A stretch of 64,000 nucleotides of DNA from DATGLG01 sp035294245 (lineage in GTDB: Bacteria > Pseudomonadota > Alphaproteobacteria > JACZXZ01): the NCBI GenBank assembly GCA_035294245.1, contig DATGLG010000052.1, positions 34,122-98,121 of the forward strand, written 5' to 3'. Positions 41,970-51,491 of this stretch are shown here, one piece after another. The notes under the pieces are model-generated. The model worked only from the letters and a program-made list of their open reading frames with translations, made no database searches and was not told the DNA's origin. The position numbers and the translations under genes were made by a program. Each line of letters begins with the position of its first letter. The stretch's first letter is position 1.

Positions 41970-42905
41970 ATGGCTTCCACCTTCAAAACCCTGGCGAGCG
42001 ACGGCACCGATATCCATCGCGGCAACTGGGTCGACCTGTGGCTGCCGCCCGCAGCGCGGCCCTATGCACGCCTCATGCGTCTCGATCGTCCGATCGGCAC
42101 ATGGCTCCTTCTTTTCCCATGCTGGTGGAGCCTCGCGCTGGCTTATGAAGGGTGGCGCGATATCCTTCTCTTCGCCGCCTTCGGTCTGGGTGCCATCATC
42201 ATGCGCGGCGCGGGTTGTACCTGGAACGACATCACCGATCGCGAATTCGACGCCAAGGTCGCGCGCACGCGCACGCGACCGCTGCCCAGCGGTCAGGTGA
42301 GCCTGCGCGAAGCCGTGGTCTTTCTCGCTCTCCAGCTCGCGGCGGCGGCGCTCATTCTCCTCACCTTCAACTCCTTCGCCATCGCCCTGGGAGCCGCTTC
42401 CCTTGTCGTCGTGTTTGCCTATCCCCTGATGAAGCGCGTGACCTACTGGCCGCAATTCGTGCTCGGTCTCGCATTCAACTGGGGCGCGCTGCTTGGCTGG
42501 GCGGCGATCAAGGGCGACTTGGCGACGGCCCCGCTCGTCCTCTACGCGGCCGGGATCGCCTGGACGCTCGGCTACGACACCATCTACGCCCACCAGGACA
42601 AGGATGACGACGCGTTGCTCGGCCTCAAATCCACGGCTCTCAAATTCGGGCGCGGCACGAAGCCCTGGCTCTGCGGCTTCTACGCCGTGGCGCTGGCGCT
42701 CATCGGAGCAAGCGGAGCGTGCATCGGGATCGGCTGGCCATTCTATGCAGGGCTCGCGGCAGCAGGAATCCAGCTCTTGTGGCAGATCACGGCGCTCGAT
42801 CTCGACGACCCCGATGATTGCCTAGCCAAGTTCAGGTCCAACCGATCGTTCGGCTGGCTGGTTCTTGGTGGAATCGCCCTCGGCCGCCTCTTCGCCGCCT
42901 CGTGA
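41970..42905 (+). CDS. ubiA: 4-hydroxybenzoate polyprenyltransferase
   Basis: A membrane prenyltransferase of ubiquinone synthesis, 311 residues. Both Asp-rich motifs are present: NDITDREFDAKVARTRTRPL and YAHQDKDDDALLGLKSTALK. RLDRPIGTWLLLFPCWWSLA is typical of bacterial UbiA. ATG 41970 follows TAGGAGC. Its last four bases overlap the next gene (GTGA). With ubiD at 44.3 kb it marks quinone synthesis that supports the oxidase genes nearby. Confidence 0.96.
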   Translation: MASTFKTLASDGTDIHRGNWVDLWLPPAARPYARLMRLDRPIGTWLLLFPCWWSLALAYEGWRDILLFAAFGLGAIIMRGAGCTWNDITDREFDAKVARTRTRPLPSGQVSLREAVVFLALQLAAAALILLTFNSFAIALGAASLVVVFAYPLMKRVTYWPQFVLGLAFNWGALLGWAAIKGDLATAPLVLYAAGIAWTLGYDTIYAHQDKDDDALLGLKSTALKFGRGTKPWLCGFYAVALALIGASGACIGIGWPFYAGLAAAGIQLLWQITALDLDDPDDCLAKFRSNRSFGWLVLGGIALGRLFAAS

Positions 42906-43567
42906 AAATCGTCTCCAAGGATGAGGCCATCAGCTTCATCCGCGCGCATACGCAACGTGCTTCAACGCCGCTGCTGCCCGAGATCGAGCTTCATCTTGCG
43001 ACCGAGATCACGCCGCTCTGGCAGGCGACCGAAGCCGAGATCGCGGCGAGCGCCCTGCCACCCCCGTACTGGGCCTTCGCCTGGGTCGGCGGCCAGGCCC
43101 TCGCGCGCCACGTTCTCGACCATCCAGCCGTCGTGCGGGGAAAGCGCGTGCTCGATTTCGCGGCGGGCTCGGGGGTGGTCGGCATCGCAGCGGCGATGGC
43201 GGGTGCCGCCCAGGTGGAAGCAAGCGAGATCGATGCCTTCGCCGCCGCGGCCATCGAACTCAATGCCGCGGCGAATGGCGTAACCCTTCTCCCACGCGTC
43301 GAGGATCTCACGACGGGAGTCATAGGAACCTGGGAGGTCGTGCTCGCCGGCGACGTCTGCTACGAGCGGCCGATGGCGGCGCACGTCGTCACCTGGCTCA
43401 GCCGCCTCGCCGACAGCGGCACCGAGGTGCTTCTCGGCGATCCCGGGCGGGCCTATCTGCCCGAGCGAGGGCTGCGCGAACTCGCGCGCTACACCGTGCC
43501 GACCACGCGGGAGCTCGAGGACAACGAGCGCCGCGAGGTCGGGATATTTCGCCTTGTCGGCAGCTGA
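42902..43567 (+). CDS. Protein-lysine methyltransferase, ETF-beta (METTL20)-like
   Basis: A class I S-adenosylmethionine methyltransferase of 221 residues. Motif I is VLDFAAGSGVVGIAAAMAG, then EASEIDAFAAAAIELNAAAN. The post-II motif VLAGDVCYERPMA matches the seven-beta-strand protein-lysine methyltransferase family, notably the enzyme that methylates electron-transfer flavoprotein beta in mitochondria and some alphaproteobacteria. PPPYWAFAWVGGQALAR lies upstream. It starts at GTG 42902 inside the ubiA stop. The substrate is inferred from similarity only. Confidence 0.8.
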   Translation: MKIVSKDEAISFIRAHTQRASTPLLPEIELHLATEITPLWQATEAEIAASALPPPYWAFAWVGGQALARHVLDHPAVVRGKRVLDFAAGSGVVGIAAAMAGAAQVEASEIDAFAAAAIELNAAANGVTLLPRVEDLTTGVIGTWEVVLAGDVCYERPMAAHVVTWLSRLADSGTEVLLGDPGRAYLPERGLRELARYTVPTTRELEDNERREVGIFRLVGS

Positions 43568-43574
43568 AGGGACA

Positions 43575-43979
43575 TTACGCTGCCGGTACCCTCACGTACT
43601 CGTACCACCAGGAGGTGACGAGGCCCCAGACGACGCTGTTCACGACGAAGGGGATCACGATGCTGAGCGGGCCGCGGCTGAGACCGAAAAAACCGGCATG
43701 CGCAACGAAGGGATAGATGACGAGCCAGACCCCGGCGGATGGCCCGAGGCCGAAGACGAGCCCGCGCAGCCACCAGCTCGTCCGCCAGGGGATGAGGAAG
43801 AGGAATCCCCAAAGTCCACCCCAGACCAGCGCCGTGTAAAGCCAGAGCTTGGTGATGTTGGGCGGGGAAATGACCGCGATCACGCCAAGCACCCATAATG
43901 CCACCCGGTTTGCGAGGGCTCCCAAATTGCCCGCGGCGAACGCCAACGACGCGCGCGGCCAAAAGCCGTTCCTCGACAT
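43575..43979 (-). CDS. Hypothetical membrane protein, about four helices
   Basis: A 134-residue, strongly hydrophobic protein. Predicted helices lie at about 23-37, 43-61, 67-90 and 97-121. It contains many Trp and Gly residues (LWLYTALVWGGLWGFLFLIP). No cysteine and few charged residues are seen. I do not recognise a family. It converges on the methyltransferase gene with seven bases between and has no co-directional neighbour, so its role cannot be inferred. Confidence 0.65.
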   Translation of the reverse strand: MSRNGFWPRASLAFAAGNLGALANRVALWVLGVIAVISPPNITKLWLYTALVWGGLWGFLFLIPWRTSWWLRGLVFGLGPSAGVWLVIYPFVAHAGFFGLSRGPLSIVIPFVVNSVVWGLVTSWWYEYVRVPAA

Positions 43980-44254
43980 GCGTCTCTCTCTCCGATTTGC
44001 CCCAGGCGGCCGTCCTACGGCCGAATGCCGAGGATGGGCCGCCAGCGACAGAGCCTAGACGCGCGATGGCGACGGCGCACGCCAGTCGTGACAGGAGTCA
44101 CGTAATCGTGAAGAAAAATCGGCCCCTTCGTGCCGCCGGCGGCTGCAGCACTGCGACCCTAGGCGATTGGTCATGCCTTGCCAATGAGTGCGCCGGCCCC
44201 GCTTGACGGCACCCGAGGCGCAGGCCTTGATAACGAAAAGCAGAGGGAAACGAT

Positions 44255-45781
44255 ATGCCCTATGGCTCCCTGCGAGACTTCATGGCGCGACTCGAGCGCG
44301 AAGGCCGGCTGGCGCGCGTTCGCGCGCCCGTGTCGCCTGTGCTCGAGATGACCGAGATCCAGACGCGGCTGCTGGCGGAAGGCGGCCCGGCCGCGATCTT
44401 CGAGAACGTCGTCGGCGCCGACGGGCGGCGCTATGAGATGCCGGTTCTGGTCAATCTCTTCGGGACGGTCGAGCGTGTCGCCTGGGGCATGGACCGCGCG
44501 CCTGGAGAACTGCGCGCGGTGGGCGAGACCCTCGCCTTCCTGCGCCAGCCCGAGCCGCCGGGGGGCTGGCGCGAGGCGTTCGAGATGCTGCCGCTCTTGC
44601 GTACGGTGATGGCAATGAAGCCCAAGGCCGTCGGCAAGGCGCCCTGCCAGGATGTCGTCATCGAGGGACCGGACGTCGACCTCGGCCGGCTGCCCGTCCA
44701 GACCTGCTGGCCCGGCGAGCCGGCGCCGCTCATCACCTGGCCCCTCGTGGTGACCAAGGGGCCGGGCAAGCGGCGCGAGGACGATGTCAATCTCGGCATC
44801 TACCGCATGCAGGTAACCGGGCGGAATACCACCTTGATGCGGTGGCTGAGGCATCGCGGCGGCGCCCAGCACCATGCGCGCTGGAAAGCCACCCAGGAGA
44901 GCTCATCTCGACCCGAGCCTTTGCCCGCGGCGGCAGTCATCGGCGCTGACCCGGGTACCATTCTCGCCGCCGTGACCCCGGTGCCGGATACGCTTTCGGA
45001 ATATCAGTTCGCCGGGCTCTTGCGCGGCCAGCGGCTCGAGCTCGTCGATTGCCGCACCATCCCCCTCAAGGTGCCGGCAAGCGCCGAGATCGTCCTCGAG
45101 GGCCACGTCTCCCTCGACTCCCATGGCGACGAGGGCCCCTATGGCGACCACACGGGCTATTACAACGCCGTCGAGCCCTTTCCCGTTTTCACCGTGAGCG
45201 CTGTTACCATGCGGCGCGATCCGATCTATCTCTCGACCTTCACCGGGCGGCCACCCGACGAGCCTTCAGTGCTCGGCGAAGCCCTCAACGAGGTCTTCAT
45301 CCCACTTCTCCAGCAGCAATTCCCCGAGATCGTCGATTTCTGGCTGCCGCCGGAGGGATGCTCCTATCGCATTGCGGTTGTCTCGATGCGGAAGGCCTAT
45401 CCCGGCCACGCCAAGCGGGTGATGATGGGGGTGTGGTCCTATCTCCGGCAGTTCATGTATACGAAATGGGTTATCGTTGTTGACGACGACATCGACGCCC
45501 GCGATTGGAAGGAGGTGATGTGGGCGATCGCGACACGCATGGACCCGGCCCGCGACATCACCCTCATCGAGAACACGCCGATCGACTATCTCGATTTCGC
45601 GTCCCCCGAGTCGGGGCTCGGCTCCAAGGTCGGCCTCGATGCCACCAACAAGTGGCCGCCCGAGACGCAACGGGATTGGGGGCGCAAGATCCGCATGAGC
45701 GACGAGGTAATCGAGGCCGTCACGCGGAAATGGGCGGGCCTGGGCTTGCCGGGATCGGGCCGGCCGATCTGGCGAAAGTGA
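44255..45781 (+). CDS. ubiD: UbiD-family decarboxylase
   Basis: A prenylated-FMN-dependent decarboxylase of 508 residues, most likely for 3-polyprenyl-4-hydroxybenzoate in ubiquinone synthesis. It has NLGIYRMQVTGRNTTLMRWL, the catalytic block LEGHVSLDSHGDEGPYGDHT with the conserved Glu and Asp, and DDDIDARDWKEVMWAIATRM near the C-terminus. It starts at ATG 44255 after AGAGGGA. No ubiX, which makes the cofactor, lies in the window. Other UbiD members act on aromatic or terpenoid acids, so the substrate is inferred from ubiA nearby. Confidence 0.92.
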   Translation: MPYGSLRDFMARLEREGRLARVRAPVSPVLEMTEIQTRLLAEGGPAAIFENVVGADGRRYEMPVLVNLFGTVERVAWGMDRAPGELRAVGETLAFLRQPEPPGGWREAFEMLPLLRTVMAMKPKAVGKAPCQDVVIEGPDVDLGRLPVQTCWPGEPAPLITWPLVVTKGPGKRREDDVNLGIYRMQVTGRNTTLMRWLRHRGGAQHHARWKATQESSSRPEPLPAAAVIGADPGTILAAVTPVPDTLSEYQFAGLLRGQRLELVDCRTIPLKVPASAEIVLEGHVSLDSHGDEGPYGDHTGYYNAVEPFPVFTVSAVTMRRDPIYLSTFTGRPPDEPSVLGEALNEVFIPLLQQQFPEIVDFWLPPEGCSYRIAVVSMRKAYPGHAKRVMMGVWSYLRQFMYTKWVIVVDDDIDARDWKEVMWAIATRMDPARDITLIENTPIDYLDFASPESGLGSKVGLDATNKWPPETQRDWGRKIRMSDEVIEAVTRKWAGLGLPGSGRPIWRK

Positions 45782-45788
45782 GGCGGTC

Positions 45789-46064
45789 ATGGAGGCGTTG
45801 CTCGAGAACCCCAATGTCCTCGGCTACGTTCTCCTCGTGGCTCTGGCGGGCGTGATCATCCTGAGGCTTCAGGCGTCACGCCGACGGGCGGAGGAGGAGC
45901 GGCGGCAGCGGCATCCGTGGTCCGCCTCGCATGCCGGAAAGGACGAGCACGCGGCCGCCGGCGAGGATTTCCAGCCGGGGAGCCTCGGCCGCGCCCGGCT
46001 ACAGTTCTACATGATTATTCTTGCGGTGCTCGCGCTCGTCGCCGCTTACCTCATTCACCGCTAG
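45789..46064 (+). CDS. Hypothetical protein with two membrane helices
   Basis: A 91-residue protein encoded seven bases after ubiD. Helix one (LGYVLLVALAGVIILRLQ) and helix two (QFYMIILAVLALVAAYLIHR) enclose a charged middle part rich in Arg, Glu and His. It is probably co-transcribed with ubiD. I do not recognise a family. The short spacing and codon use like the neighbours favour a real gene. Confidence 0.6.
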   Translation: MEALLENPNVLGYVLLVALAGVIILRLQASRRRAEEERRQRHPWSASHAGKDEHAAAGEDFQPGSLGRARLQFYMIILAVLALVAAYLIHR

Positions 46065-46137
46065 CACTCGCATCCCGACCGCGCGATCCCATATCCTAGT
46101 GGCCCCTTTCAGGCTGCCACTCTTTCCGGAGCTTCCC

Positions 46138-47481
46138 ATGGCCTCCCCCCAACCCGGCCTCGACCTCCTCCGCGACTTAATCCGCCGCGCCAGACGCGCC
46201 GGCGCCGACGCGGCCGACGCGCTCTTCGTCGAAAGCGCGTCCGTCAGCCATGCGCAACGCCTCGGCAAGGTGGAAAAGCTCGAGCGCGCCGAGAGCCGCG
46301 ATCTCGGCCTGCGGGTCCTCCTCGGAACGCGACAAGCCGTGGTCTCGACGACCGATCATGACGCAAGATCGCTCGAGACCCTCGTCGAGCGGGCGATTGC
46401 CATGGTGCGTGTCGTCCCTGAGGACCCCTATTGCGGCTTGGCGCCCGAGAACCGCTTGGCGCGAGAGATCCCCGATCTCGATCTCTGCGATCCTGTCGAA
46501 CCCAGCCCCGAGGCGCTGATCGAGCAGGCGCGTGCCTGTGAGGATTCGGCTCTCGCCGTCGCGGGGGTCACCAATTCCGAGGGTGCCGAGGCGGCATGGT
46601 CGCGCTCCTCGATCTCCCTCGTGGCGAGCAACGGATTTGCCGGCAGCTACCAGGTTTCGCGGCACTCCCTCGGCGTCTCCGTCCTGGCGGGGGCGGGAAC
46701 GGCCATGGAGCGCGACTACGATTTCTCCTCGGCTGTACATGGCGCCGACCTGGAATCCGCCGCTGTAGTCGGGCGCCGCGCCGGCCAGAAGGCAGTGCGA
46801 CGCCTTAATCCTCGCAAGGCGAAGACTGCGCGCGTGCCGGTCATCTATGATCCGCGCGTGTCGAACTCGCTCCTCGGCCATTTCGCCTCGGCGATCAACG
46901 GAAGCGCCATCGCGCGAGGAACGAGCTTTCTCAAGGACAAGATGGAGGAGCGCATCCTCCCCGCCGGAATGCGTATCGTCGATGATCCCCGGCGGCGCCG
47001 CGGCCTGGCCTCCAAGCCCTTTGACGGCGAAGGGGTGGCGACGACGCGACGGTATTTGGTCGACGACGGGCGGCTGCAAAGCTGGATCCTCGACACGCGC
47101 TCCGCCCGCCAGCTTGGGACCGAGACGACGGGCCACGCCTCCCGCGGCACCTCCTCCCCGCCAAGCCCTTCCGCCACCAATCTTTATCTTGAGCCCGGGG
47201 CGCTTTCGCCGGACGCCCTCATCGCCGAAACGGGCCGAGGCTTCTACGTCACCGAGCTGATCGGCTTCGGGGTGAATGGCATCACCGGCGACTATAGCCG
47301 GGGTGCCGCCGGCTTCTGGATCGAGAACGGCCGCTTGGACGAGCCGGTGAGTGAAGTCACGATCGCTGGCAATCTCAAGGAGATGCTCCTCGGGCTGACC
47401 GCGGCCGACGATCTCGCCTTCCGCTATGGGGTCAATGCGCCGACGCTTCGGGTCGCCGAGATGACCGTTGCTGGCGCCTGA
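46138..47481 (+). CDS. tldE: TldE/PmbA family peptidase subunit
   Basis: The non-metal partner of TldD, 447 residues. It has ESRDLGLRVLLGTRQAVVST, a central domain like TldD but without the H-E-x3-H site, and the C-terminal FYVTELIGFGVNGITGDYSR typical of PmbA. ATG 46138 matches the usual start (MASPQPGLDLLRDLIRRARR); the frame reads further upstream through the preceding gene. It is nine kilobases from tldD. Confidence 0.94.
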   Translation: MASPQPGLDLLRDLIRRARRAGADAADALFVESASVSHAQRLGKVEKLERAESRDLGLRVLLGTRQAVVSTTDHDARSLETLVERAIAMVRVVPEDPYCGLAPENRLAREIPDLDLCDPVEPSPEALIEQARACEDSALAVAGVTNSEGAEAAWSRSSISLVASNGFAGSYQVSRHSLGVSVLAGAGTAMERDYDFSSAVHGADLESAAVVGRRAGQKAVRRLNPRKAKTARVPVIYDPRVSNSLLGHFASAINGSAIARGTSFLKDKMEERILPAGMRIVDDPRRRRGLASKPFDGEGVATTRRYLVDDGRLQSWILDTRSARQLGTETTGHASRGTSSPPSPSATNLYLEPGALSPDALIAETGRGFYVTELIGFGVNGITGDYSRGAAGFWIENGRLDEPVSEVTIAGNLKEMLLGLTAADDLAFRYGVNAPTLRVAEMTVAGA

Positions 47482-47610
47482 TAACCTCGGCAGGAAACGG
47501 GGGCCTGCAAGGAGGGCCGGCCGAGGAATTGGCCAGTCCAAGCTTGCGTGCTATGGTGCGGCCGCCCGGGGGCCGCAAAGGGGCTGGGCCCCGGCGATAG
47601 GGATTCGAGC

Positions 47611-49437
47611 TTGAGCAGAAAGACCAGGGCAAAATTCGCGCTCGACGCCACGACGCTGGCACTCGTGTCGCGTCTTGCCCGCGACCATATCAGGCCTCTC
47701 GTTCCGCGGCTTGCCTTCTCCTTCGTCTGCATGGCCATTGCAGCCGGCATGACGGCGGCAATGGCGAAGCTGATGGAGCCGATCCTCGACGACGTCTTCA
47801 AGTCGGGCAGCATCGATCAGCTCCATCAGATCGCTGTGCTCATCCTCGTGGTCTTCGCCGCGAAGGGACTCGCCACCTATGGCCAAGGCGTGACGATGAA
47901 TCACGTCGGCATGCGTATCATCGCCGATGTGCAGAGCAAGATGTTCGATCACGTCATCGGCGCCGATCTTGCCTTTTTCCAGGCCAATTCCACGGGCACG
48001 CTCGTCTCGCGCTTCACCAACGATGCGAACATGCTGCGGAGCGCGGTCTCGAATGCCCTGACAGGAATCGGCAAGGATACCCTGACGCTCGTCTCCCTCG
48101 TCGGGGTCATGTTTTACCAGGACTGGCTCTTGGCCCTCATCTCGTTCTTCGCCTTTCCGACGGCGATCCTCCCCATCGTCAAGCTCGGCCGGCGCATGCG
48201 TCGGGTCTCGGCAAACACCCAGACCGAGATGGGACAGTTCACGACCCTCTTGGACGAGGCGTTCCAGGGCGCGCGCCACGTCAAGGCCTATGGCATGGAG
48301 CGGTACGAGGCATCGCGCGCTCATATCATCATCGAGCGGCTTTTCCACCTGGCGCAGAAGGCCGCGCGCACGCGCAACGCGTCGAGCCCGATCATGGAGA
48401 TGCTGGGCGGCCTTGCCATCGTCTCGGTGATCTTCTACGGCGGGTATCAGGTGATCCACGGCGTGCGGACGCCCGGCACCTTCTTTTCCTTCGTGACCGC
48501 CCTTCTCCTCGCCTACGAGCCGATGAAGCGCCTCGCCAATCTCAACGCAAGCCTGCAAGAGGGCCTCGCCGCGGCGCAGCGGATTTTCGCGCTGCTCGAC
48601 AGCAAGCCCAAGGTCGTCGACCGCCCAGGCGCGCGACCGCTCGTGCTCAAGCGCGGAGCCATACGCTTCGAGGATGTCCGTTTCGGCTACGGGTCCGACA
48701 AGCGCGCGCTTGACGGCATCACGCTCGAAGTGCCCGCGGGGAAAACGGTGGCCCTGGTCGGCCCCTCGGGAGCGGGCAAGTCGACCATCCTCAACCTGAT
48801 TCCCCGCTTCTACGACGTGGAGGCCGGCCGCCTCACCATCGACGGCGCCGATGTGCGCGATGTCACCCTCGCCTCGCTGCGCGCCAATATCGGGCTCGTC
48901 TCCCAGGAGATCAGCCTGTTCGACGACTCGGTGCGCGCCAACATCGCCTATGGCCGGCCGGACGCCGACCAGGCGGCGATCGAGCGCGCCGCGCGGATGG
49001 CGGGCGCCCATGACTTCATCATGCAGCTTCCCGACGGCTACGACACGCCCGTCGGCGGCCACGGCACCCGCTTGTCGGGCGGCCAGCGGCAGCGCATCGC
49101 CATTGCACGCGCAATGCTCAAGGGCGCGCCCATTCTCCTTCTCGACGAGGCGACCTCCGCTCTCGATACTGAGACGGAGCGACAGGTCCAGTCGGCGTTG
49201 GCCGAGCTCATGCGTGGACGAACGACCGTCGTCGTCGCCCATCGCCTCTCAACCGTCGTCGATGCCGATCTCATCTATGTGATCGAGGAGGGTCGGGTCG
49301 CGGAGCGAGGCAGCCACGCCGAGCTCCTGGCGGCGAAGGGCATCTATGCGCGGCTCTATGCGCTCCAGATGGCGGAGGAGGGCGGCATCACGGCGATTCC
49401 CGCCCCCGCAGCGCGCGGAGTGCGCGCACGGGCCTGA
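47611..49437 (+). CDS. ABC exporter, MsbA-like lipid flippase
   Basis: A 608-residue half-transporter: an N-terminal domain of six helices (to about 310) and a C-terminal ATPase with Walker A GPSGAGKST (about 384), Q-loop LVSQEISLFD, signature LSGGQRQRIAIA (about 488), Walker B ILLLDEATSALD (about 508) and a switch His in AHRLSTV. It heads a run of lipid A and Kdo genes, so it most likely flips the lipid A core. I use TTG 47611 (MSRKTRAKFA); an ATG at 47548 would add 21 residues not typical of the family. Confidence 0.9.
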   Translation: MSRKTRAKFALDATTLALVSRLARDHIRPLVPRLAFSFVCMAIAAGMTAAMAKLMEPILDDVFKSGSIDQLHQIAVLILVVFAAKGLATYGQGVTMNHVGMRIIADVQSKMFDHVIGADLAFFQANSTGTLVSRFTNDANMLRSAVSNALTGIGKDTLTLVSLVGVMFYQDWLLALISFFAFPTAILPIVKLGRRMRRVSANTQTEMGQFTTLLDEAFQGARHVKAYGMERYEASRAHIIIERLFHLAQKAARTRNASSPIMEMLGGLAIVSVIFYGGYQVIHGVRTPGTFFSFVTALLLAYEPMKRLANLNASLQEGLAAAQRIFALLDSKPKVVDRPGARPLVLKRGAIRFEDVRFGYGSDKRALDGITLEVPAGKTVALVGPSGAGKSTILNLIPRFYDVEAGRLTIDGADVRDVTLASLRANIGLVSQEISLFDDSVRANIAYGRPDADQAAIERAARMAGAHDFIMQLPDGYDTPVGGHGTRLSGGQRQRIAIARAMLKGAPILLLDEATSALDTETERQVQSALAELMRGRTTVVVAHRLSTVVDADLIYVIEEGRVAERGSHAELLAAKGIYARLYALQMAEEGGITAIPAPAARGVRARA

Positions 49438-49440
49438 ACC

Positions 49441-50187
49441 ATGCGTCTGGCAAAGCGATTGACCCGCTCGGCTGCGGTTCAGGCCGTGCTTTGCTGGCTT
49501 GTCGCGCAATATATCCGCGTCGTCTACCGCACCGGCCGCTGGAGCGTGCGCGGCGGCGACGAGCCTCGGCGGCTCTGGGCCGCGGGACGGCCCTTCATCC
49601 TCGCCTTCTGGCATGGCCGCCTCCTGATGATGCCCTATTGCTGGGACCCGAAGGTGCCGATCAACATGCTGATCTCCCGGCATGTGGACGGTCAGCTGAT
49701 CGCGCGTACCGTCCGCCATTTCGGCATCTCGACCATCGCCGGCTCGTCATCCAGCGGCGGCGGGGCGGCCCTCCGCGCGATTGTCAAATCGCTGAAGGCC
49801 GGGGAGTGCGTCGGCTTTACCCCCGACGGGCCGCGCGGGCCGCGCATGCGCGCGAGCCCGGGCGTCGTCAACGCTGCGCGACTGGCGGGCGCGCCGATCC
49901 TGCCCTGCGCCTACGCGATCCGGCGGCGACACCTTTTGCGCAGCTGGGATCGCTTCGTGCTGGCGCTGCCCTTCAGCCGCGGCGTGTTCCTATGGGGTCG
50001 CGCCATCGAGGTGCCGCGGACATCCGACGACAGCGCCATCGATGCGCTCCGCCAGGCCGTGGAAGACAGCTTGAACGCTCTGACCCGCGAGGCCGATCTT
50101 CTTTGCGGCAAGGTACCCGTCGAGCCCGCGCCTGCCGCCGGAAGCGCCGTCGTCACGCTTGACCGGCGCGCCATGGCCGGACAATGA
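49441..50187 (+). CDS. DUF374 lysophospholipid acyltransferase family protein
   Basis: A 248-residue acyltransferase-like protein. It contains the DUF374 blocks PFILAFWHGRLLMMPYCW (with the His), INMLISRHVDGQLIARTVRH and GFTPDGPRGPRMRASPGVVN. Genes of this type lie beside waaA and lpxK in many alphaproteobacteria, and an acyl transfer to lipid A or Kdo-lipid has been proposed. It begins three bases after the ABC gene and its stop overlaps the waaA start (ATGA). Confidence 0.88.
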   Translation: MRLAKRLTRSAAVQAVLCWLVAQYIRVVYRTGRWSVRGGDEPRRLWAAGRPFILAFWHGRLLMMPYCWDPKVPINMLISRHVDGQLIARTVRHFGISTIAGSSSSGGGAALRAIVKSLKAGECVGFTPDGPRGPRMRASPGVVNAARLAGAPILPCAYAIRRRHLLRSWDRFVLALPFSRGVFLWGRAIEVPRTSDDSAIDALRQAVEDSLNALTREADLLCGKVPVEPAPAAGSAVVTLDRRAMAGQ

Positions 50188-51491
50188 CGAGCCTCGTGAC
50201 GCCCAGTCTTTATCGGTCGCTGACGACGCTCGGCGCGCCGGTAATCGCGGGTTTTCTTGCGTGGCGTCGCCTGCGCGGCAAGGAGGACGGGGCGCGCTTC
50301 TCCGAGCGTATGGGGGTCAGCGCGGCGCCGCGCCCGCAGGGCGCGCTCATCTGGGTCCATGCCGCGAGCGTCGGCGAAGCGCAATCGGCCCTCATCCTGG
50401 TCGATCGCATCCTGGAGATCGATCCCGGCTTCAAGGTTATCGTGACCACTGGCACCGTGACCTCGGCCAGGCTCATGGCCGAGCGACTGCCGGAACGGGC
50501 GATACACCAATATGCGCCCGTCGATCGGGAACTCTGGGTGCGCCGCTTTCTCGATCACTGGCGGCCGGCCCTGGCCCTCTGGATCGAGTCGGAGCTATGG
50601 CCCAACCTCGTTCTGGAGACGGCGCGCCGTCGCATTCCGATGCTGCTGATCAACGGCCGCATGTCGGAGCGCTCGCTCGCCGGCTGGCGACGCTTCCCGG
50701 CCCTCATTCGCCCACTTCTCGCTTCGTTTGCGCGCATCCTGGCGCAGAGCGAGGCCGACGCGGCGCGCTTTCGCGCGCTCGGCGCGCGCGAAGTGATCAC
50801 CACGGGCTCGCTCAAATTCGACGCAGCGCCGCTCCCCGCGGATGCCGACCAGCTTCGTCGCTTGGAAATCTCGCTTGCCGGGCGTCCCCGTTGGCTCGCC
50901 GCCAGCACCCATACGGGCGAGGAGGCCCAGATCGCCGCAGCACATCGGGCGATCGAGCGCAGCCACCCCGGGCTCGTGACCATCATCGTGCCTCGTCACC
51001 CCGATCGCGGCGCCGAGATCGCCGGCGAGCTTGACCTCCTCGGCCTCACAGTGGCGCGGCGTGCGATAGGCGATGGGATCGCACCCGATACCGACGTCTA
51101 TCTCGCGGATACCCTCGGCGAGCTTGGCCTCTTCTATCGCCTTGCTCCCATCGCCTTCGTCGGCGGATCGCTGGTGCCTCATGGCGGGCAGAACCTGCTG
51201 GAGCCGGCGCGCCTCGGTTGCGTCGTGCTCCACGGACCGCATGTCCAGAACTTCCGCGCTATTGCCGCCGAGCTAGCGGCGTCGGGGGCCTGCCAGGCGG
51301 TGCCCGACGCTACCGCTCTCGCCGATGTCGTGGATGGCCTGCTCCGGGACGAGGCGGAATGCTGTCGGCGCGCGCGCGCGGCAAAGCGTGCGACCGAAGC
51401 CGGGCGGGGCGCGCTCGAAGTGGTGATCGCCGCTCTCGGTCCGGAGCTGGCGCGGCTCGGCCGCTCGGAGAGGCGATTTGCGCGCGCCTGA
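50184..51491 (+). CDS. waaA: 3-deoxy-D-manno-octulosonic acid (Kdo) transferase
   Basis: A GT30 glycosyltransferase of 435 residues that adds Kdo to lipid IVA. It has VHAASVGEAQSALILVDRIL, WIESELWPNLVLETARRRIP, NGRMSERSLAGWRRFP, TTGSLKFDAAPLP and the donor-site GGSLVPHGGQNLLEPARLG, all diagnostic. A short N-terminal hydrophobic segment anchors it to the membrane. Its end overlaps lpxK by 14 bases. Confidence 0.96.
   Translation: MTSLVTPSLYRSLTTLGAPVIAGFLAWRRLRGKEDGARFSERMGVSAAPRPQGALIWVHAASVGEAQSALILVDRILEIDPGFKVIVTTGTVTSARLMAERLPERAIHQYAPVDRELWVRRFLDHWRPALALWIESELWPNLVLETARRRIPMLLINGRMSERSLAGWRRFPALIRPLLASFARILAQSEADAARFRALGAREVITTGSLKFDAAPLPADADQLRRLEISLAGRPRWLAASTHTGEEAQIAAAHRAIERSHPGLVTIIVPRHPDRGAEIAGELDLLGLTVARRAIGDGIAPDTDVYLADTLGELGLFYRLAPIAFVGGSLVPHGGQNLLEPARLGCVVLHGPHVQNFRAIAAELAASGACQAVPDATALADVVDGLLRDEAECCRRARAAKRATEAGRGALEVVIAALGPELARLGRSERRFARA

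Noticed and set aside
47551..49242. 563-codon minus-strand frame opposite the ABC exporter
   Set aside because: It is a shadow of a clear ABC gene, with no domain of its own.
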